In this document: positions 37,383-49,497 of the stretch, piece by piece
Numbering within the stretch: position 1 is the stretch's first letter
How the letters are laid out: each line of letters starts with the position of its first letter
Source: Typhlomys cinereus
Taxonomy: Eukaryota > Chordata > Mammalia > Rodentia > Platacanthomyidae
Length of the DNA stretch: 64,000 bases
Assembly: GCA_023101885.1 (NCBI GenBank)
Contig: JALPQD010000295.1
Coordinates: forward strand, 2,780,505 to 2,844,504
Direction: 5' to 3'
Program-made: the position numbers and the translations under genes
The notes under the pieces: generated by a model
Database searches by the model: none
The model's input: the letters and a program-made list of their open reading frames with translations, nothing else
What the model was told of the DNA's origin: nothing

Positions 37383-38304
37383 TAGATTAATTAATATCAA
37401 GTGGACAGAAGGCAAATGCACAACAGGAACAAATAGTACAGACAAGGTCTCTACAACTATTCCAGTTCTTTGATACCATGTTAAGTAACAGATCAATCAA
37501 TGGTCCAGAGACTCAGTTCCAGTGTCTGAGATCCATTCCTCGATCAGCTGCAGCAGGTAACCAGTGCCTGGTTTACAGTTTCCATAGCTAAGGGGATGGA
37601 CACCGTGGGTATCCACAGATGCCTGAGGGTCAGCATGATGGCAGTTTACCTCTGTGGACATGGCTCTGCTCTGTGCTCCTGACAGGGTGGGTGCACCTTT
37701 GAAGTATTTCAAGTCACTGACATAGCTGTGTTGGGAAATATGTCCCATGCTAAATATTGTTTTCCTCTTCCTGGTGATATGGCAGATGAAAATACCTGTT
37801 AAAGGATAAATCTTTGTATTTCAGGAAATGTGAAAAGGACTCTGTTGTTTACAAAATCTACAAGTTTAGTAAATTAACCTGAGATAAACTATGAAGAGCT
37901 TACTTTAAACAAAATTCTGCTTGGAAATGCAGATGTTTCTTCAGGCTCTACATCCTCTGTTTCTTGTCTGGTTCTAAGGTGAAACAGGTTCCCCCAATCC
38001 TGAATTCCCTACAGAACCAAACTAACACCAGCTTAGTGTTACCTCCCTTACATCAATGTTCACCTCAATACACTAGAATTTCTCATTAGCAAGACATCTG
38101 TTCAGACAAATGAGATGGAGCAGGCTTCTGAGTCCTGAATTGTCTTCGTCTGTGCACTGGAGTGCCGTCCGCAGCAGCGAATGCAATAAAGTGCAACCTT
38201 GTGCTTAGTGTTATTATAAGTGCTGGGAAGGAAGAATCATGAGCCACTGACACTCAGGGTTTTAACCATATTGTCCTCACAAGTTCACATGTATTGATTG
38301 GAGC
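37383..38304. other. No gene recognised
   Basis: Unique-looking sequence between the solo LTR and the LTR fragment at 38305. The minus frame at 37497-37748 shows no known family. Confidence 0.45.
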
Positions 38305-38672
38305 TGTCTTAGTTTCTTTCCGTTGCTGTGATAAAAATAACTCCAATAGAGCAACTGAAGGAACAAGGAGTTTTTCTTGACTCACAGATTTAGATACAGT
38401 CTATCATGTTGGGGAAGTCAAAGCAAGCAGAAGCTTGAAGCTTCTGGTCATGTTGCATCCACAATCAGTATGCAGAGATTGAATGCATGTGCTTTCTCAC
38501 TTTCTCCCTTTTATTTGGTCTAGAAACCCAAATCCAAGGATTACTGTCCTCCCATGCCTTTAGGTTACTTATTACCCCTCAAGCAACCTAATTCAGATAA
38601 TCAAGCATGGTCCAGAGGCTTGTCTCCAGGAGAGTTTAGATTCCATTCAGTAGACAACACTAATTGCTTTAG
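38305..38672 (+). mobile_element. Probable rodent LTR fragment
   Basis: tgtcttagtttctttccgtt then gctgtgataaaaataactcc and tcttgactcacagatttaga resemble a common rodent LTR that begins with ttagt..ctattgctgtgataaa. The end is not clear. Confidence 0.5.
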
Positions 38673-39073
38673 GAATCATTCTGTAATTCTTGTTGTGTCC
38701 TCAGAAATACAAATCCTCTCCCATCTGTGAAAACACTACCTATCCATGGTATAAATGCTGTCCAAAGTTAAGGAGAATTTATAGAAATCTGCCAACAGTT
38801 TACAATGAGGTCATCATACACATTTGTAATTCCTTAACAATGTTTAAAATTTTGAGTTACCCACAACTAATAAAATAAAATATGTATGATAATCTCAGTT
38901 GAGGTATTATGAAAAAATATGTTGCAGATAATCTGCTAATTAAGGTATGTTTCCTTACTAACCACTATTTATCCATATATTTATTTATTTCAGCACCTGT
39001 TTGTGCAAGTGAAAACTTGCCCACATCTCTGTCAGGTGAAGCCTCATAGCAGGGTCTTGTAGCCTCTGCCACA

Positions 39074-39112
39074 GGTTTGGGTACAGGTTGCAGGTGCTTG
39101 GAGAGCACTGTG
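39074..39112 (-). promoter_or_regulatory. V-segment recombination signal (23-RSS) of the TRAV23/DV6-like gene
   Basis: On the minus strand: heptamer CACAGTG (39112-39106), 23-bp spacer (39105-39083), nonamer ACCCAAACC (39082-39074). The heptamer is perfect. The nonamer has two substitutions, so this is probably a somewhat weaker signal than those of its two neighbours. Confidence 0.9.
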
Positions 39113-39607
39113 GGCTTGCAGCACAGAAGTAGATCCCTGAGTCTCCAGGCTGAGAATCTGTAATGTTCAAGACCAGCTGCTTGTTACTTTTCCTGAAGGA
39201 AACTGTGAATCTTCCATCTCCCTTTTGAGTTGTACCTGCAAATATGGCTATCAGTAGCATAGGGCTCTTTCCTGGCAATTGCTGGTACCATGGGAAGTAG
39301 GTAAATGCGTTGTTCTCATAGTTGCAGTTCAGAACTGAAGTATCACCTTCCTGGACTGTCAGCAATTGAGGACTTTGCTTCACCTGCTGCTGATCATTTT
39401 TCTCCTTTTGTTGGCCACTCACCCCTGTGTGGAAAAAACAACAAATATCAGTGGGTCTCAGGGTTGTGTTTCCTGCTTAAAGTTTCTACCTCCGTGATTA
39501 TGTCTTGAATCCCAATCCTCATTTCTCCAAATTAGTCACAAACTCCACAACTCACAAACTAAGTGAAGGCCCAAGATTAAAACCGATGCTGTCAAGATCC
39601 CGTCCAT
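39113..39607 (-). CDS. TRAV23/DV6: T-cell receptor alpha/delta variable segment, TRAV23/DV6-like, apparently functional
   Basis: Germline V segment of a family that human TRA/TRD uses for both alpha and delta chains. Leader exon 39607-39556 encodes [17 protein letters not shown] plus one base, then a GTGAGT donor. The intron is 39555-39425, only 131 bp, with acceptor CACACAG. V exon 39424-39113: splicing gives [18 protein letters not shown], then [20 protein letters not shown] (Cys23), [13 protein letters not shown] (Trp41), [16 protein letters not shown] and [15 protein letters not shown] (Cys104). The unusual [17 protein letters not shown] mature start and the MD-IL-AS leader match human TRAV23/DV6 as I recall it. 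TRAV13 and TRAV29 were considered, but they lack that start. There is no stop or frameshift. A 23-RSS follows. It lies between the TRAV22-like and TRDV1-like segments, as in human. Confidence 0.92.
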
Positions 39608-41804
39608 CCTTGCTGGGACTGAGGCTCAGTGAAAGCTCAGGTTTCCCCATAAATGGAACTGTTACTATCACTTCATGAGCACTTGGGTTCTTTCAGCAAG
39701 CTCCGCCCATTCACAGCTGCTTTCTAAAAGCTGTTTCTGGCAAAGAAAGCAGTTTCTAGTTTTGTCCAAATTTGAAATATTTGAAAACATAGTCAATGGG
39801 ATTGAGAGATTTGCTCTTGAAACATGCATAAAAATGAGTCAAAAATTTCTCTCTGAGGATCCCTCTCTACTTTTCCTATATTTTCTAGAAAATATACAGT
39901 AAAACAGCAGAATATGTCAGTAAAGATCAACATGTTTTACAATGATAGAAGACAGGAAATCCAGCAAAACCACCATATTTGCATAATTAGAGTCATTTCA
40001 TTTTCACCAGAAATGCTAATAGGGATTACTGAGGACATAGTGGGGAATAACAATGAACTATGAGATAAGGTCATGGATCAGAACATGGAAGATACATAGC
40101 ACCTTTGTCTTTAGTGAACTTATATTTTATTACATGTTTTCAGGTGGGTCCATAGTTTGAATGAATAAGAAATGACAGAACAATAAAATCAGCACCAGTT
40201 CTTTTGCGTGCATTGAGAAATGGAGACCAGATAAGATAAATGTATCTAAGAGTGCACCTGGGAAAAGCAATTAGCAAGAACTAGAGTGATCTTTCTAGAG
40301 CAACTCTGATCTTCAAATGGACAGAAAGGAGGGAAAACACTCCAAACACACAGAAGACAAGACAGTAACCATCAGGGGGCAATATTTCTGATAGCTGGCT
40401 CTTGTTTTGAAAAAAACCAATATTTTCTTCACATTTTTACATATAAATCAGCTCAGTTTGGTGTTAACAGCAACAGATACAGAAGCAGAGATGGAGGAGG
40501 AATTCTCAGCAGACTCCAAAGTAGGGATGGCATGTATTATACCTAAAAGAAGTTAAAAGATCATAAAGAGGATATATTTTCTGAAGTATGAAGAGGAGGG
40601 TTTTTCCTGTACTTGACTTCATTTCAAGTATAGCAAAAAAGCACATAAAACAAAACAAAAGCAACATCATAGTCCAAGAGGAGACAAGGATCCACATTTC
40701 TTAATTTATCTAATTCCATTTTATTGCAATATCCTAGGAAATTTTTAACTTCGCTTTTTGTGTCTTTTATTTTTTATTTACTCAATGATTTGGACATGTG
40801 TTTAATATATTTATTTCTCTACTATCTGTGGGGGGAAGTTCAAAGATCCAATTGAATGCAAGAAAAACTACTATGTATTACATATCATTATCCATGGTAA
40901 ATCTTCACATTTTGCTTTATGGTTTCTTGGTATATCTATTTTTAATTATTCTTAATGCTTGGGTCTGATCAAGAAAAAAATAAAGATTGCTTGAATACAG
41001 TAATATTATACCCAGATAGTCACAAATAGCAAAGACCTATGGGCAGGTGGTGTGGGTCTGCCAGACAAAGTGACAAATCTCGACCCAAGTATGTAGAGTA
41101 GGAAGGAGGGTAGATCTTGCTACTTAGAAAGACATTTAATTTAATGCTGTGAAATGATTATTTTTGCTTTAATATTTAGAGACTATGATTGACTATAAGG
41201 ATCTGAAGTCTAAGAAAGTAAGAGTGAGAATAAGAAATGCTTGTTTTGTGCCAAAATTAGGTGAACACTGCCTAAGTAGTGGGCTTCATTCATGTAAGAT
41301 GCAGATCCAGTCTTCAGCCAACTTAGTCACAATATTCAAGAGCAGCAAGGTAAAGCTTTCCAAAGAAAATCATGTGCCCAAAGAAGGTGACAAAGAAAAG
41401 CATGAAGAACTCTGCTCTTGGGTCTAGTGAGAGAAAGACCTTAGTAGAAGAGATGTTTAACCAGACCTTAAATCCAAGCAGATTTGTCAGGGACGCTCAG
41501 AACACATTAAATCAGTGTGTCTGGAGATTGAAAATATTGTGATTTAAGTTGACTCTGATCTCAAACCACGTGTCCTCACAGAACTGTTCCCTTCCAGTCA
41601 TATTTTTAAATAACTAAGATAAAAAGGCACTATTCAGGTAGATAGATAGAAACACATTTGATGTCTGAAAAATTGAGCAGTAATTTGCTATCTTTTTAAC
41701 ATAATCTTTGTCTCCTTCATGAATATGTTTAGATGAAACAGATTTGCAAGTTTAAGAGATAGAGCACCACTGACCCTTGGTGGCCATAAAGGAGGCTACA
41801 CCCA
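39608..41804. other. 5' flank of the TRAV23/DV6-like gene
   Basis: The first about 150 bp should hold the V promoter; no TATA box was recognised. The CTCF-like motif is at 40369. The rest is AT-rich and unassigned. Confidence 0.45.
40369..40384 (+). promoter_or_regulatory. Candidate CTCF-binding motif upstream of the TRAV23/DV6-like gene
   Basis: ccatcagggggcaata, about 0.76 kb 5' of that gene's leader ATG. Confidence 0.45.
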
Positions 41805-42025
41805 ATAATTTTCTCTTCCCTTTCCCCTTTCCTCCTCTTCTTCTTCCTCTTCTTCAGTCCCTTTCCCTTTCTTCTTTCTCCTCCATTTCTTCCCCCTCTT
41901 CTTACTCTTCATCCTTCATCTCTTTTTCATTCTCTTCCTTTTCCTCCTCCTTTCCCTCATCCTCTTCTTTTACTTTCCTTCTCCTTTCTCTGCTACTTCC
42001 TTCTGCTTCTACATTAGCTCTCTTC
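41805..42025 (+). repeat. Polypyrimidine tract
   Basis: About 220 bp of nearly pure C/T. It yields a 125-codon Ser/Phe/Pro-rich frame that is compositional, not a gene. Confidence 0.9.
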
Positions 42026-42027
42026 TT

Positions 42028-42145
42028 CCTTTATGAGGCAGTATCTCACTACATAACCCCAATGGGCCCTGAGGTTGACATTTCCTTCTCTAACCTGCAG
42101 AGTGCTGGAATTATAAGAGGTGCAACTGCACTCAGTTTCCCACGG
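42028..42145 (-). mobile_element. B1-like SINE fragment, antisense
   Basis: tgaggcagtatctcactaca, tgcagagtgctggaattata and gaggtgcaactgcactcag: a diverged antisense B1 next to a CT-rich tract. Confidence 0.6.
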
Positions 42146-43302
42146 CTTTCTTAAAGTTCATCAATGAGAGCATGGAGAAAGTGGATGCACATCTCCTTTA
42201 CATGGAAGGAAGAGACTTTGTCCTATGGCTAAGGCCTCTATTGTGGAGTATGTGTTGCGGATCTGTAGGAATTGGTTGGGTTGCTGGGTAAACCAGGAAA
42301 TGACAATGTGACTTAAGTGGGAGGTATATACATACTTTCCCTGCAGTCCCTTCAGAGGCTGACAGTGGCAGAGTCATTGCATGGTCTCTTCCTCCCATAT
42401 CAGTATCAAATCAGAGTGAGTCTTCTGCACTGAAAAGACCATGTCCTTAAGTAGATCATGGATTCTTTTCTATGCCATTGTCTACATCATACATGGTTGT
42501 CTTTCACATTTAGCTCACATAATGGGTGTACAGTATATCTCATGAGTTTCCTGATGACCAATGATGTCAAATAATGATCAAAAATCTTTTCTGTAGAAGG
42601 TCAGATAACAACTATTTTCAGCTTCCGAAGTCATTCAATTGCTGTGGCAGCCCTTCAGTTCTGACAGTCAACAAAAATCCATTGACACAGAACCAAGGCT
42701 GTTGTTTTGCTATCAGAACGGTTAGATTGGGCACATGGACAGAATTTTCTTAACCTCCTTATTGGTTTTGCTCACTTTAAATTCATTGTATTTTATATAC
42801 TAATAGAAAAATTCCTTTTCAACAATTTATATTTCAAATACTTAGTCTGAATTCCTGGTTCACAGTTTTATTTTCTTAAAGACATGGAAGGCTTCAGTCC
42901 ATAAAAATTAAAAATAAGGCAGACAAAAATTAAGAAGTAACTGATTAATGGACATATTTGTATATTTCAAGGGTCATTACTTTTAACTTTTCTAAAATTC
43001 TTCCATAAATTCAAAGTAACAGCACTTAAATTTCTTTTTTTTATTAGTTGATGAATCAATTCTATAACTTACAAGGAATAACAAAATAATCCTTAACAGC
43101 CAGGAGTTTTCAAAAAGAAAAATACTGTAGAATTCACCCTACCAGGACCTGCTATAGAGAACGGTAATCCAAGGACTTTAGTATTTCTGTTGCTGAGGAG
43201 AGGGTTAAAGGAGATGTTACATCAACAAAGAAAAACAGGTAGGTTTACATGTACATATCCAATTATTTTTCATAAGGATATTAAGCTTTACTTTTCTTTT
43301 TT
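42146..43302. other. No gene recognised
   Basis: AT-rich with A/T runs near 43028; no repeat family named. Confidence 0.45.
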
Positions 43303-43374
43303 CTTCCTTCCTTCCTTCCTTCCTTCCTTCCTTCCTTCCTTCCTTCCTTCCTTCCTTCCTTCCTTCCTTCCTTC

Positions 43375-43413
<39 letters not shown>

Positions 43414-43414
43414 T
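43303..43414 (+). repeat. (TTCC)n(TTTC)n microsatellite
   Basis: Tetranucleotide array: TTCC units to about 43376, then TTTC units. Frames across it are artefacts. Confidence 0.97.
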
Positions 43415-43419
43415 CGTAT

Positions 43420-44195
43420 ATGTAGTACATAAATGCATACGTGACTGTGTGTGTTTGCACTTGAGTGTTTGTTCCTGTGGATTCCCAAGGGTGATATCAT
43501 GAATTATCCTTGATTACCTTGCTTTTGTGAGCCTGGGTCTCTAAACCCAGAGGATGCCATTAGGGCTAGTTTTCATGAGGATAATTTAATTTCTATTGGC
43601 AGCTAGTGCACTTAGGAATGTTTAGTCTTGTGGGAACCATGCCCACCACTCCTCCAGTCTTCACTTCACTTCCTAGTAGGTCTGGGACACTCAGCAGTAG
43701 CTCAGGAACTTTGAAAGATTGTGGCTCCACCCATCATCTCTTTTTCCTGCTGTCCCACTATGTGATCACACCATGGTGACTCTGGGCTCTGACCTCTCCT
43801 AGCCATGTCCTTATGGAAACTCTCTCTGACCTTAAGCTATCTCCTCTGCTCTAATACTGTCCCACTTTAAGGCTATGGCTTCCTCCTTGCTTCCCTTGAA
43901 CAGAGTGTCAAAAAGTTTCTTTCTTTTTCTCTCATTTTCAGTAAAATCCCTGTTCCTATCAATGGGATTTGAATGCAGTCTTTTTTTCCAGAATACAAGA
44001 ACCTTGAGGAAGAGAAGCAGCTGCAGCAGTATGACTAGCCAGCTTCTCTGGGGATTCCCAGGCTCTAGTTTCCAGAACTATAATTAAAAGTGGACCAACA
44101 TACTTACCCAGTATTTTTACCCAAGATCTGAGGATCCAAGCTCAGGTCCCTTTCCTTGTGAGGAAAGGGCTTTTATCACTGAGCTATTGTTTCAA
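43420..44195 (-). mobile_element. Older antisense SINE split by other sequence
   Basis: The body half (tcccaagggtgatatcatga, 43480-43560) and the head half (gatccaagctcaggtccctt to tcactgagctattgtttcaa, 44030-44195) are separated by about 470 bp of unassigned sequence (about 43560-44030). That insert has a stretch reading cactcctccagtcttcactt but no family I recognise. Confidence 0.55.
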
Positions 44196-44529
44196 CCCAG
44201 AATGTGAGATATTTTAAAGTGGGAAAGACAGTTGTCTTCAAGAAATTTTGTAGCCCATGTGGCTCCATCTGGTAAGAATGCCTATTTGGTTTACCACTGT
44301 CATCAATGCCTTTTCAACAGTCTTGTGTTTCCAGAATGTAAAGAAAGGTGTTGTAAGACAAAATTTTCAGGAAGATTTTTAATCTTTGCATTATTAACAT
44401 TATAAGCAACTGACCCTATTAAATATGTCTCTGTCTCATTGGATTAAAGTCAGAATGTGAGGAAGTAAGGAACACAAAATTCAGTTTTCAGATACTGGTT
44501 GTTCTGGATTCTGATAGCTGTTGGTCACT

Positions 44530-44720
44530 ATTTTTTGTGGTAGGTTTTAGTTGCTGTAACAAGATACTTCAGACTATGAAGTTAAAAATGGCAAAAGTTT
44601 ACTTTGGTCACAGTTCTAAGGCTTTATTCCATGACATATTAGCCTTAATGTCATTTGGTAATCTATTGTGTCAGGCACACATAAAAGGCACACATACTCA
44701 TTTCATAGCAATCATAAAGC
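44530..44720 (+). mobile_element. Probable rodent LTR fragment
   Basis: ttttagttgctgtaacaaga and agtttactttggtcacagtt, the same family type as 38305 but shorter and more diverged. Confidence 0.4.
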
Positions 44721-44740
44721 AGAAAGTGAAGAGTGTCCCT

Positions 44741-44741
44741 G

Positions 44742-44787
<46 letters not shown>

Positions 44788-44796
44788 CTTATCTAT
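44741..44796 (+). repeat. (ATCT)n microsatellite
   Basis: About 11 perfect units followed by variants. Confidence 0.96.
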
Positions 44797-45378
44797 TTTT
44801 ATATCTGTGAGTGCCTGTATTTACAAATCTATCACTCTGAAGTTCATCAAATGGGATCAGTAGGAATTAAAACCAGGCCAGGGTTGGAGGGGTCTCAGCC
44901 AAAAGGAATGCCAAAATGATTTTATTCTCAGATAATTGGGTAGATATGTGTCAAATTCTGGCAATCGTTCAGAATCAGTAACCATAGAAAAATAACAAAG
45001 AACAGCAAAATCCTATTCAGACAAGAAGTTCAAAATGAACAGCAAGAAAGCATACAAGAAGATATATAGACATTTATGATTTACTATGTTATTGTTACTA
45101 TTTTGTTGAATGATCAGCAATTATACACTAGAAGCAGACATTTGTGATTTATTGTGTTCTCAAATAGTTTTGGAAAAGCATGTTTTATTTGTTCAAGGTT
45201 GCTACAGATGGTAAGGGAAAAGAACATTGTGTGGTATTGCTTCTGGCTTGAGGTTGAATCACAAGGAAAGTAAAACCTCCTTTGCAGACCAATGAGCAGG
45301 AGACAGTGTTTCAACCGCTGATCTTGCTGCCAATTCTGATCAGCTCAAAAGACCCCCAGAAGGCCAGAATAAACCACT

Positions 45379-45530
<152 letters not shown>

Positions 45531-45539
45531 GTTTGTTTG

Positions 45540-46111
45540 TTTAGTGTTTGTGCTTGTGTGCATGTTCATGCACCCGTGTGTAGGGGCAAAACCTTGGGTG
45601 TCTTCTCCTATTGTTCTCCTCTCAAGTTTTTGAGAAGGCTCTCTTGATGAACCTGGAGTTCACCACATTGACTATACTGAAAGCTCAGAAAATCACTGGG
45701 ATCTACTTGTCTCTATACAGCACATGGGCTACAATATTGGCCCATATCTGTCTTTTGAAATATTTTATTTATTTATTTTATGTGTGTCTGTATAGGGGAC
45801 ATTGTGTGTCCCTGTGGAGGAACAAGGGTGACTTTGGGAATCATCCTTGATTGCTTTTACCTCCTTCTTGCTTCACTCTGGAATGTCCCAGGCTCTGCCC
45901 ACCAGAGCTGGAAGGAGAGACGATTACTGTTGCCACCTGGCATTTTTACATGGGACCTGGGATCCAAACTCAGGACCTTCTGCTTGCAAGGCAGAGTCTT
46001 AACCCCTGAAACATCTCGCTAACCCCCATGTCTGTCTTTACATGGGTACTGGGGAAATGAACACAGGTGCTCATACTAGCACAGTGAATACCCTACTCCA
46101 AGTCCCTGTCA
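45540..46111 (-). mobile_element. B4/RSINE-like element interrupted by a SINE
   Basis: Left part 45540-45750 (gtgtttgtgcttgtgtgcat, gatgaacctggagttcacca) and right part 46027-46111 (catgggtactggggaaatga) are the two halves of a B4-type composite SINE. The antisense SINE at 45755 is inserted between them. Confidence 0.65.
45755..46026 (-). mobile_element. Older B2-superfamily SINE, antisense, nested in a B4-like SINE
   Basis: tttatttatttatttta tail followed by the antisense body (gtgactttgggaatcatcct) and head (caaggcagagtcttaacccc). B4-like sequence resumes on its far side at 46027. Confidence 0.8.
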
Positions 46112-46127
46112 CTTCGCAGTCCCTTTT

Positions 46128-46151
46128 TTTTTATTCAATTGTGTGTGTGCG

Positions 46152-46190
<39 letters not shown>

Positions 46191-46423
46191 ACGCGTGTGT
46201 GTATGTGCGCACACGTGTGTGTAGAACCACGGGCGAATTCGGGAACCACCATGGACCGCCTCCACCTCCTCTTTGTTTACTCTGCCGGAGGAGGGGGTTC
46301 ACAGGCTCGGCCCTACGAGGACCAGAAACGCAGGTTGCCCCAGCTTCCGACCGGCATCTATACATGGGGTCAGGATCCAAACTAAGGAGGCAGAGGCTTA
46401 ACCCCTGAGCCACCTCTCCAACC
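46128..46423 (-). mobile_element. Young lineage-specific B2-superfamily SINE, antisense
   Basis: Reverse-oriented copy of the same family, with a (TG)n stretch where the plus copies have (CA)n. Target duplication cttcrcagtccctttt at 46112-46127 and 46424-46439 with one mismatch. Confidence 0.88.
46141..46222 (+). repeat. (TG)n microsatellite with GC interruptions
   Basis: Simple-repeat region of the antisense young SINE; alternating purine-pyrimidine, including gcgcacgcg. Confidence 0.93.
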
Positions 46424-46439
46424 CTTCACAGTCCCTTTT

Positions 46440-47209
46440 GAGGCTCATTAGTGTCAAGATGTAAACTTCACAAATCTTTTTGGGAACATTACAGATATAC
46501 AATATAGTGAATCTCAGTAAGGTAGTATAAGGTAGTATAAATTTTATGAGGTAAACAGTAACTATAGAGACCTGAAGTTTGCTATACTATGATTACATGG
46601 AATATACTCTAAATCAGAAAAGTTGGTAGATATAAGAAGGACTCTTTTTAATATCCAAAATGTCACTTTATTTGGAAAATATAAAACATACAGATAAAGC
46701 TAACAACAGATGTGAAAGCAATTGAGCAGAATTGTGAGTAGGAGCTACAATACTCACTGAAGACCTCTGTACCTCGCTGTTGATAACAGATGAGACAACT
46801 GGACTGAGTGACAGCAGAGGACCAGAAGGCCAACACCACTATAAGACAAGAGAAACTAATAGCCAGCCAGTCAGAATTAGAGAACACTTCTTCTAAAGCA
46901 TGCATGGGAACCCTTCAGAGGAGATCAACTTTACACCAAAGAAAAAGTCTCAGGAACATAACTGGGACTTCAGTGATTAGAATATAACATGGAGCTCCAT
47001 CTCTATCTGTCCGTAATTATATGAGGTTTTCCTTTTCCCACTATGCAGGTAGGAAGGGTTGAGTAGATAGGATTCTACTTTTTCCCAAAGGGACAATCGT
47101 AGTAAGCAGAACTGGACATGCTTGAGATACACCACTAAGCTGGGTCATCACCAATTGTATCTCGGCTGAATGATTTCCCTCTTCATTCTTTTTCCTTTTC
47201 CTGCCATGA
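46440..47209. other. No gene recognised
   Basis: Short chance frames only. A 10-bp direct repeat (aaggtagtat) occurs near 46518. Confidence 0.45.
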
Positions 47210-47420
47210 TAGCTAAATTCAGGTGTCAGCTTGACAATTGAAAACTTGAGCTCTGGGCACATTTGTAAAGAATCAGTAGTTGAATTAAACCCTGAGCAAC
47301 CCTGCAGGAGATTGCTTAACTGATGGGGAAGACCCAGCCTATGGTTGGTAGGACTATTCTTTAGGCAGGGGGATAAAATGAGGAAGCTGGTTTATTAAAA
47401 TCTGGCATTCTACGGCACAA
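47210..47420 (-). mobile_element. Probable ERVL-type LTR fragment, antisense
   Basis: attcaggtgtcagcttgaca and gcttaactgatggggaagac match the first part of the antisense LTR at 20869. The rest is lost. Confidence 0.5.
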
Positions 47421-47958
47421 GACTTATCAGCTCCTAAACTGAGCTAATAAGACTAGTGAACTCCATGAGCATGAGCCCATTGCCAAATTTCTTTAGCTGG
47501 CTCTATGAGTTGGCATCCTTCCATAAATTTAGACAGACATGCCATCTGACAAGTAGGTTCGCTCCTCTCTTAGCAATCTTGTGGATATAGTGTGACCAGT
47601 TCCCTTACCGTCTCATGCAGGTATAAAAGTTCTGCCAAGCTGGACTAAGAAATATAACTGGAAAACTGTAAACCAGAACCCCTTGTTCCCATAAAGCATT
47701 TTGTCACAAATTTATTAGTAGCACACAGACAGACCGCAACATCCACTATAATCCAGCACATTGTATTAGAGCAGCTCAGCATTTTTGAAATCTAGTCCTC
47801 TCCTTAGCTAGTTATGGATTTGTAGTACAGGAGCAGCTAGCATATCTCCAAACCTGTGTGATCAAAAATGTCTGTGGTTGAAATCGTCAGTGTAGGAGAG
47901 AAATGTGAAATTGGGTAAATGAAGCTATGGTGGCCTTGCGATGTCTTGAAGCGGAAGA

Positions 47959-47997
47959 GTTTTTTGTATGGGCTGCAGGTGTCTGGGGGACACTGTG
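47959..47997 (-). promoter_or_regulatory. V-segment recombination signal (23-RSS) of the TRAV22-like gene
   Basis: On the minus strand the V exon is followed at once by heptamer CACAGTG (47997-47991), a 23-bp spacer (47990-47968) and nonamer ACAAAAAAC (47967-47959). The heptamer is perfect and the nonamer is one base from consensus. It is the RAG1/2 target that would pair with a 12-RSS at a J or D segment. Confidence 0.93.
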
Positions 47998-48505
47998 GAT
48001 CCACAGCGCAGAAATAAGTGCCTGTGTCTGTGGTCTGTGCAGAGGAAATGAACAGCGAGGTGTGGCGCTCTATAGCAACGGTCTTGGATGTCAGTCTTCC
48101 CTTCTGCTTGGTTCCAGAAGGATTGTAAAACAGGTTGATGAGGCGGCCCCCAGGATTTTGGTAAAACCATTGTACTTTATTAGCTGAGGTCGAGAAGTTG
48201 CATTGCAGCGTGGGACTGTCCCCCTCCTGCAGAATCAAGGCCGCAGGACTCTGCTCCACTTGCTGTCCCTTCACACCTGATGAGAAGCAGAAATACCGAT
48301 GATGTCATGCTGCACCCACAAAGCCCTGAAAATCCCTGAACATTTGGAAAAGGTTCCAAGTCTTCAAGACTCCTGAGTTCCCTTCCTCCCTCTGGTCCAA
48401 GGGCTGCAGTTACAAAATCCTTTCAGGTTCCCTGAATTTGGGACTGGCCAACTCACAGCAAAGTTGGGTGCACAAAAGCCCCAGCAAGGCGCCCAGCCTC
48501 TGCAT
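47998..48505 (-). CDS. TRAV22: T-cell receptor alpha variable segment, TRAV22-like, apparently functional
   Basis: Germline V segment encoding the variable domain of a T-cell receptor alpha chain, used after V-J joining and displayed on the T-cell surface with a beta chain. Leader exon 48505-48457 starts at an ATG and encodes MQRLGALLGLLCTQLC plus one base, ending at a consensus GTGAGT donor. The intron (48456-48277) ends in CAG, and the V exon runs 48276-47998. Splicing gives ..QLCCVKGQQVEQSP, then ALILQEGDSPTLQC (Cys23), VQWFYQNPGG (Trp41), LINLFYNPSGTKQKGRL, and TTDTGTYFCAVD (D-x-G-x-Y-x-C with Cys104). There are no stops or frameshifts. From memory of human TRAV22, the leader core LGALLGLL, QVEQSP, LILQEG, LINLFY-PSGTKQ and YFCAV match closely. 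TRAV21 was considered and fits worse. A 23-bp RSS follows directly. It is the most 5' V segment seen in the window. Functionality is inferred from the open reading frame and signals only. Confidence 0.92.
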
Positions 48506-49444
48506 GCTGCTTGTCTGCTCTGTGAGAGAGTAGTGTGCCCCCAAACCCTGCGTCTGATTATGAGGAAGCTTATGGGGCTGTCCCTGTGTCTGCAATGAGC
48601 TCCACCCACAAATCCTGCCAGGCCAGGCTGCTGATTCACACTGGCTGAGTGAGAGTGGAGCAATAGGGCGTGAGGGACGTTCCCTGACTGTCCTGGGAAC
48701 AGCAAGGGGGAAGGAAGGGTACCAGCTCCTCCCAAGGACATGCTCTGCTGCACTTACAAGAGCCTGGGGAGCATCACAGGAAGCAGCCACATATCTAAAT
48801 CCAGATGTGGACATGCGTTCTGACTAGGTTAGAAAATCATTACAGACATAAGAAACAATAAGATCAGTAATCACCAGTAGTCTAGGTGACTCAGTAGGAA
48901 TTAACCAAATTCAATCAGAAGGGGGAAAAATGTATGTAGCTCACAGATGGAGTCAAGTCACAGCAACCCACAATGGTGGAGTGAGTGGATAAGAAGAGAG
49001 AGAGGTAATCTGTGTGGTACAAGAAAGAAAGTGCAGATACTCACATCAAGGCAAGGTTTCCTGTGAAATACTGGAGAGATTTAAGCTTAATTAGAAATGT
49101 TTGTGGTTCAGTCTCACTTGGCAAAGATCTTTTTTCTTATTTCTATTTTACCTTTAGAAAGATGGCCTTATACATGTTGTTAAAGGCAGCAACCACCACA
49201 TTCTCCAGCCTAACATATGTTAGTGAGCAAGCATAGGTCTTTATCAGAAGAGTTCAGATCACTAAAATGAATTGACTGGATAAAAATAATAATGAGATAA
49301 ATGTAGTTTGAAAAAATAAAACAGTTCTTCAATTGTCCTGGTTTCTTGATTGCTTGGCAGATGAGATTAATATTATATAACAAGTCCTTGATTTGCTTAA
49401 GAACATCTTACATATTTAACCTCAAGAATTCTCAGCGAAGCACT
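48506..49444. other. 5' flank and probable promoter of the TRAV22-like gene
   Basis: 48506-48800 is noticeably more GC-rich than the rest of the window and lies directly 5' of the leader. Frames overlapping it are shadows that include the leader. Confidence 0.45.
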
Positions 49445-49455
49445 ACCTTAATGAT

Positions 49456-49497
<42 letters not shown>

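Noticed and set aside
38985..39112. Extension of the TRAV23/DV6-like frame past CAAS
   Set aside because: The frame continues through the RSS by chance; the germline V exon ends at the heptamer. The same applies to 34805-34855 and 47837-47997.
41777..42154. 125-codon Ser/Phe/Pro-rich frame
   Set aside because: It is translation of a polypyrimidine tract followed by a B1 fragment.
43190..43500. Frames rich in FLPS or KEGR repeats
   Set aside because: Translation of a tetranucleotide microsatellite.
48364..48814. Two long minus-strand frames upstream of the TRAV22-like V exon
   Set aside because: They run through the leader exon and its GC-rich 5' flank; only 48457-48505 is supported as coding by splice sites and family match.
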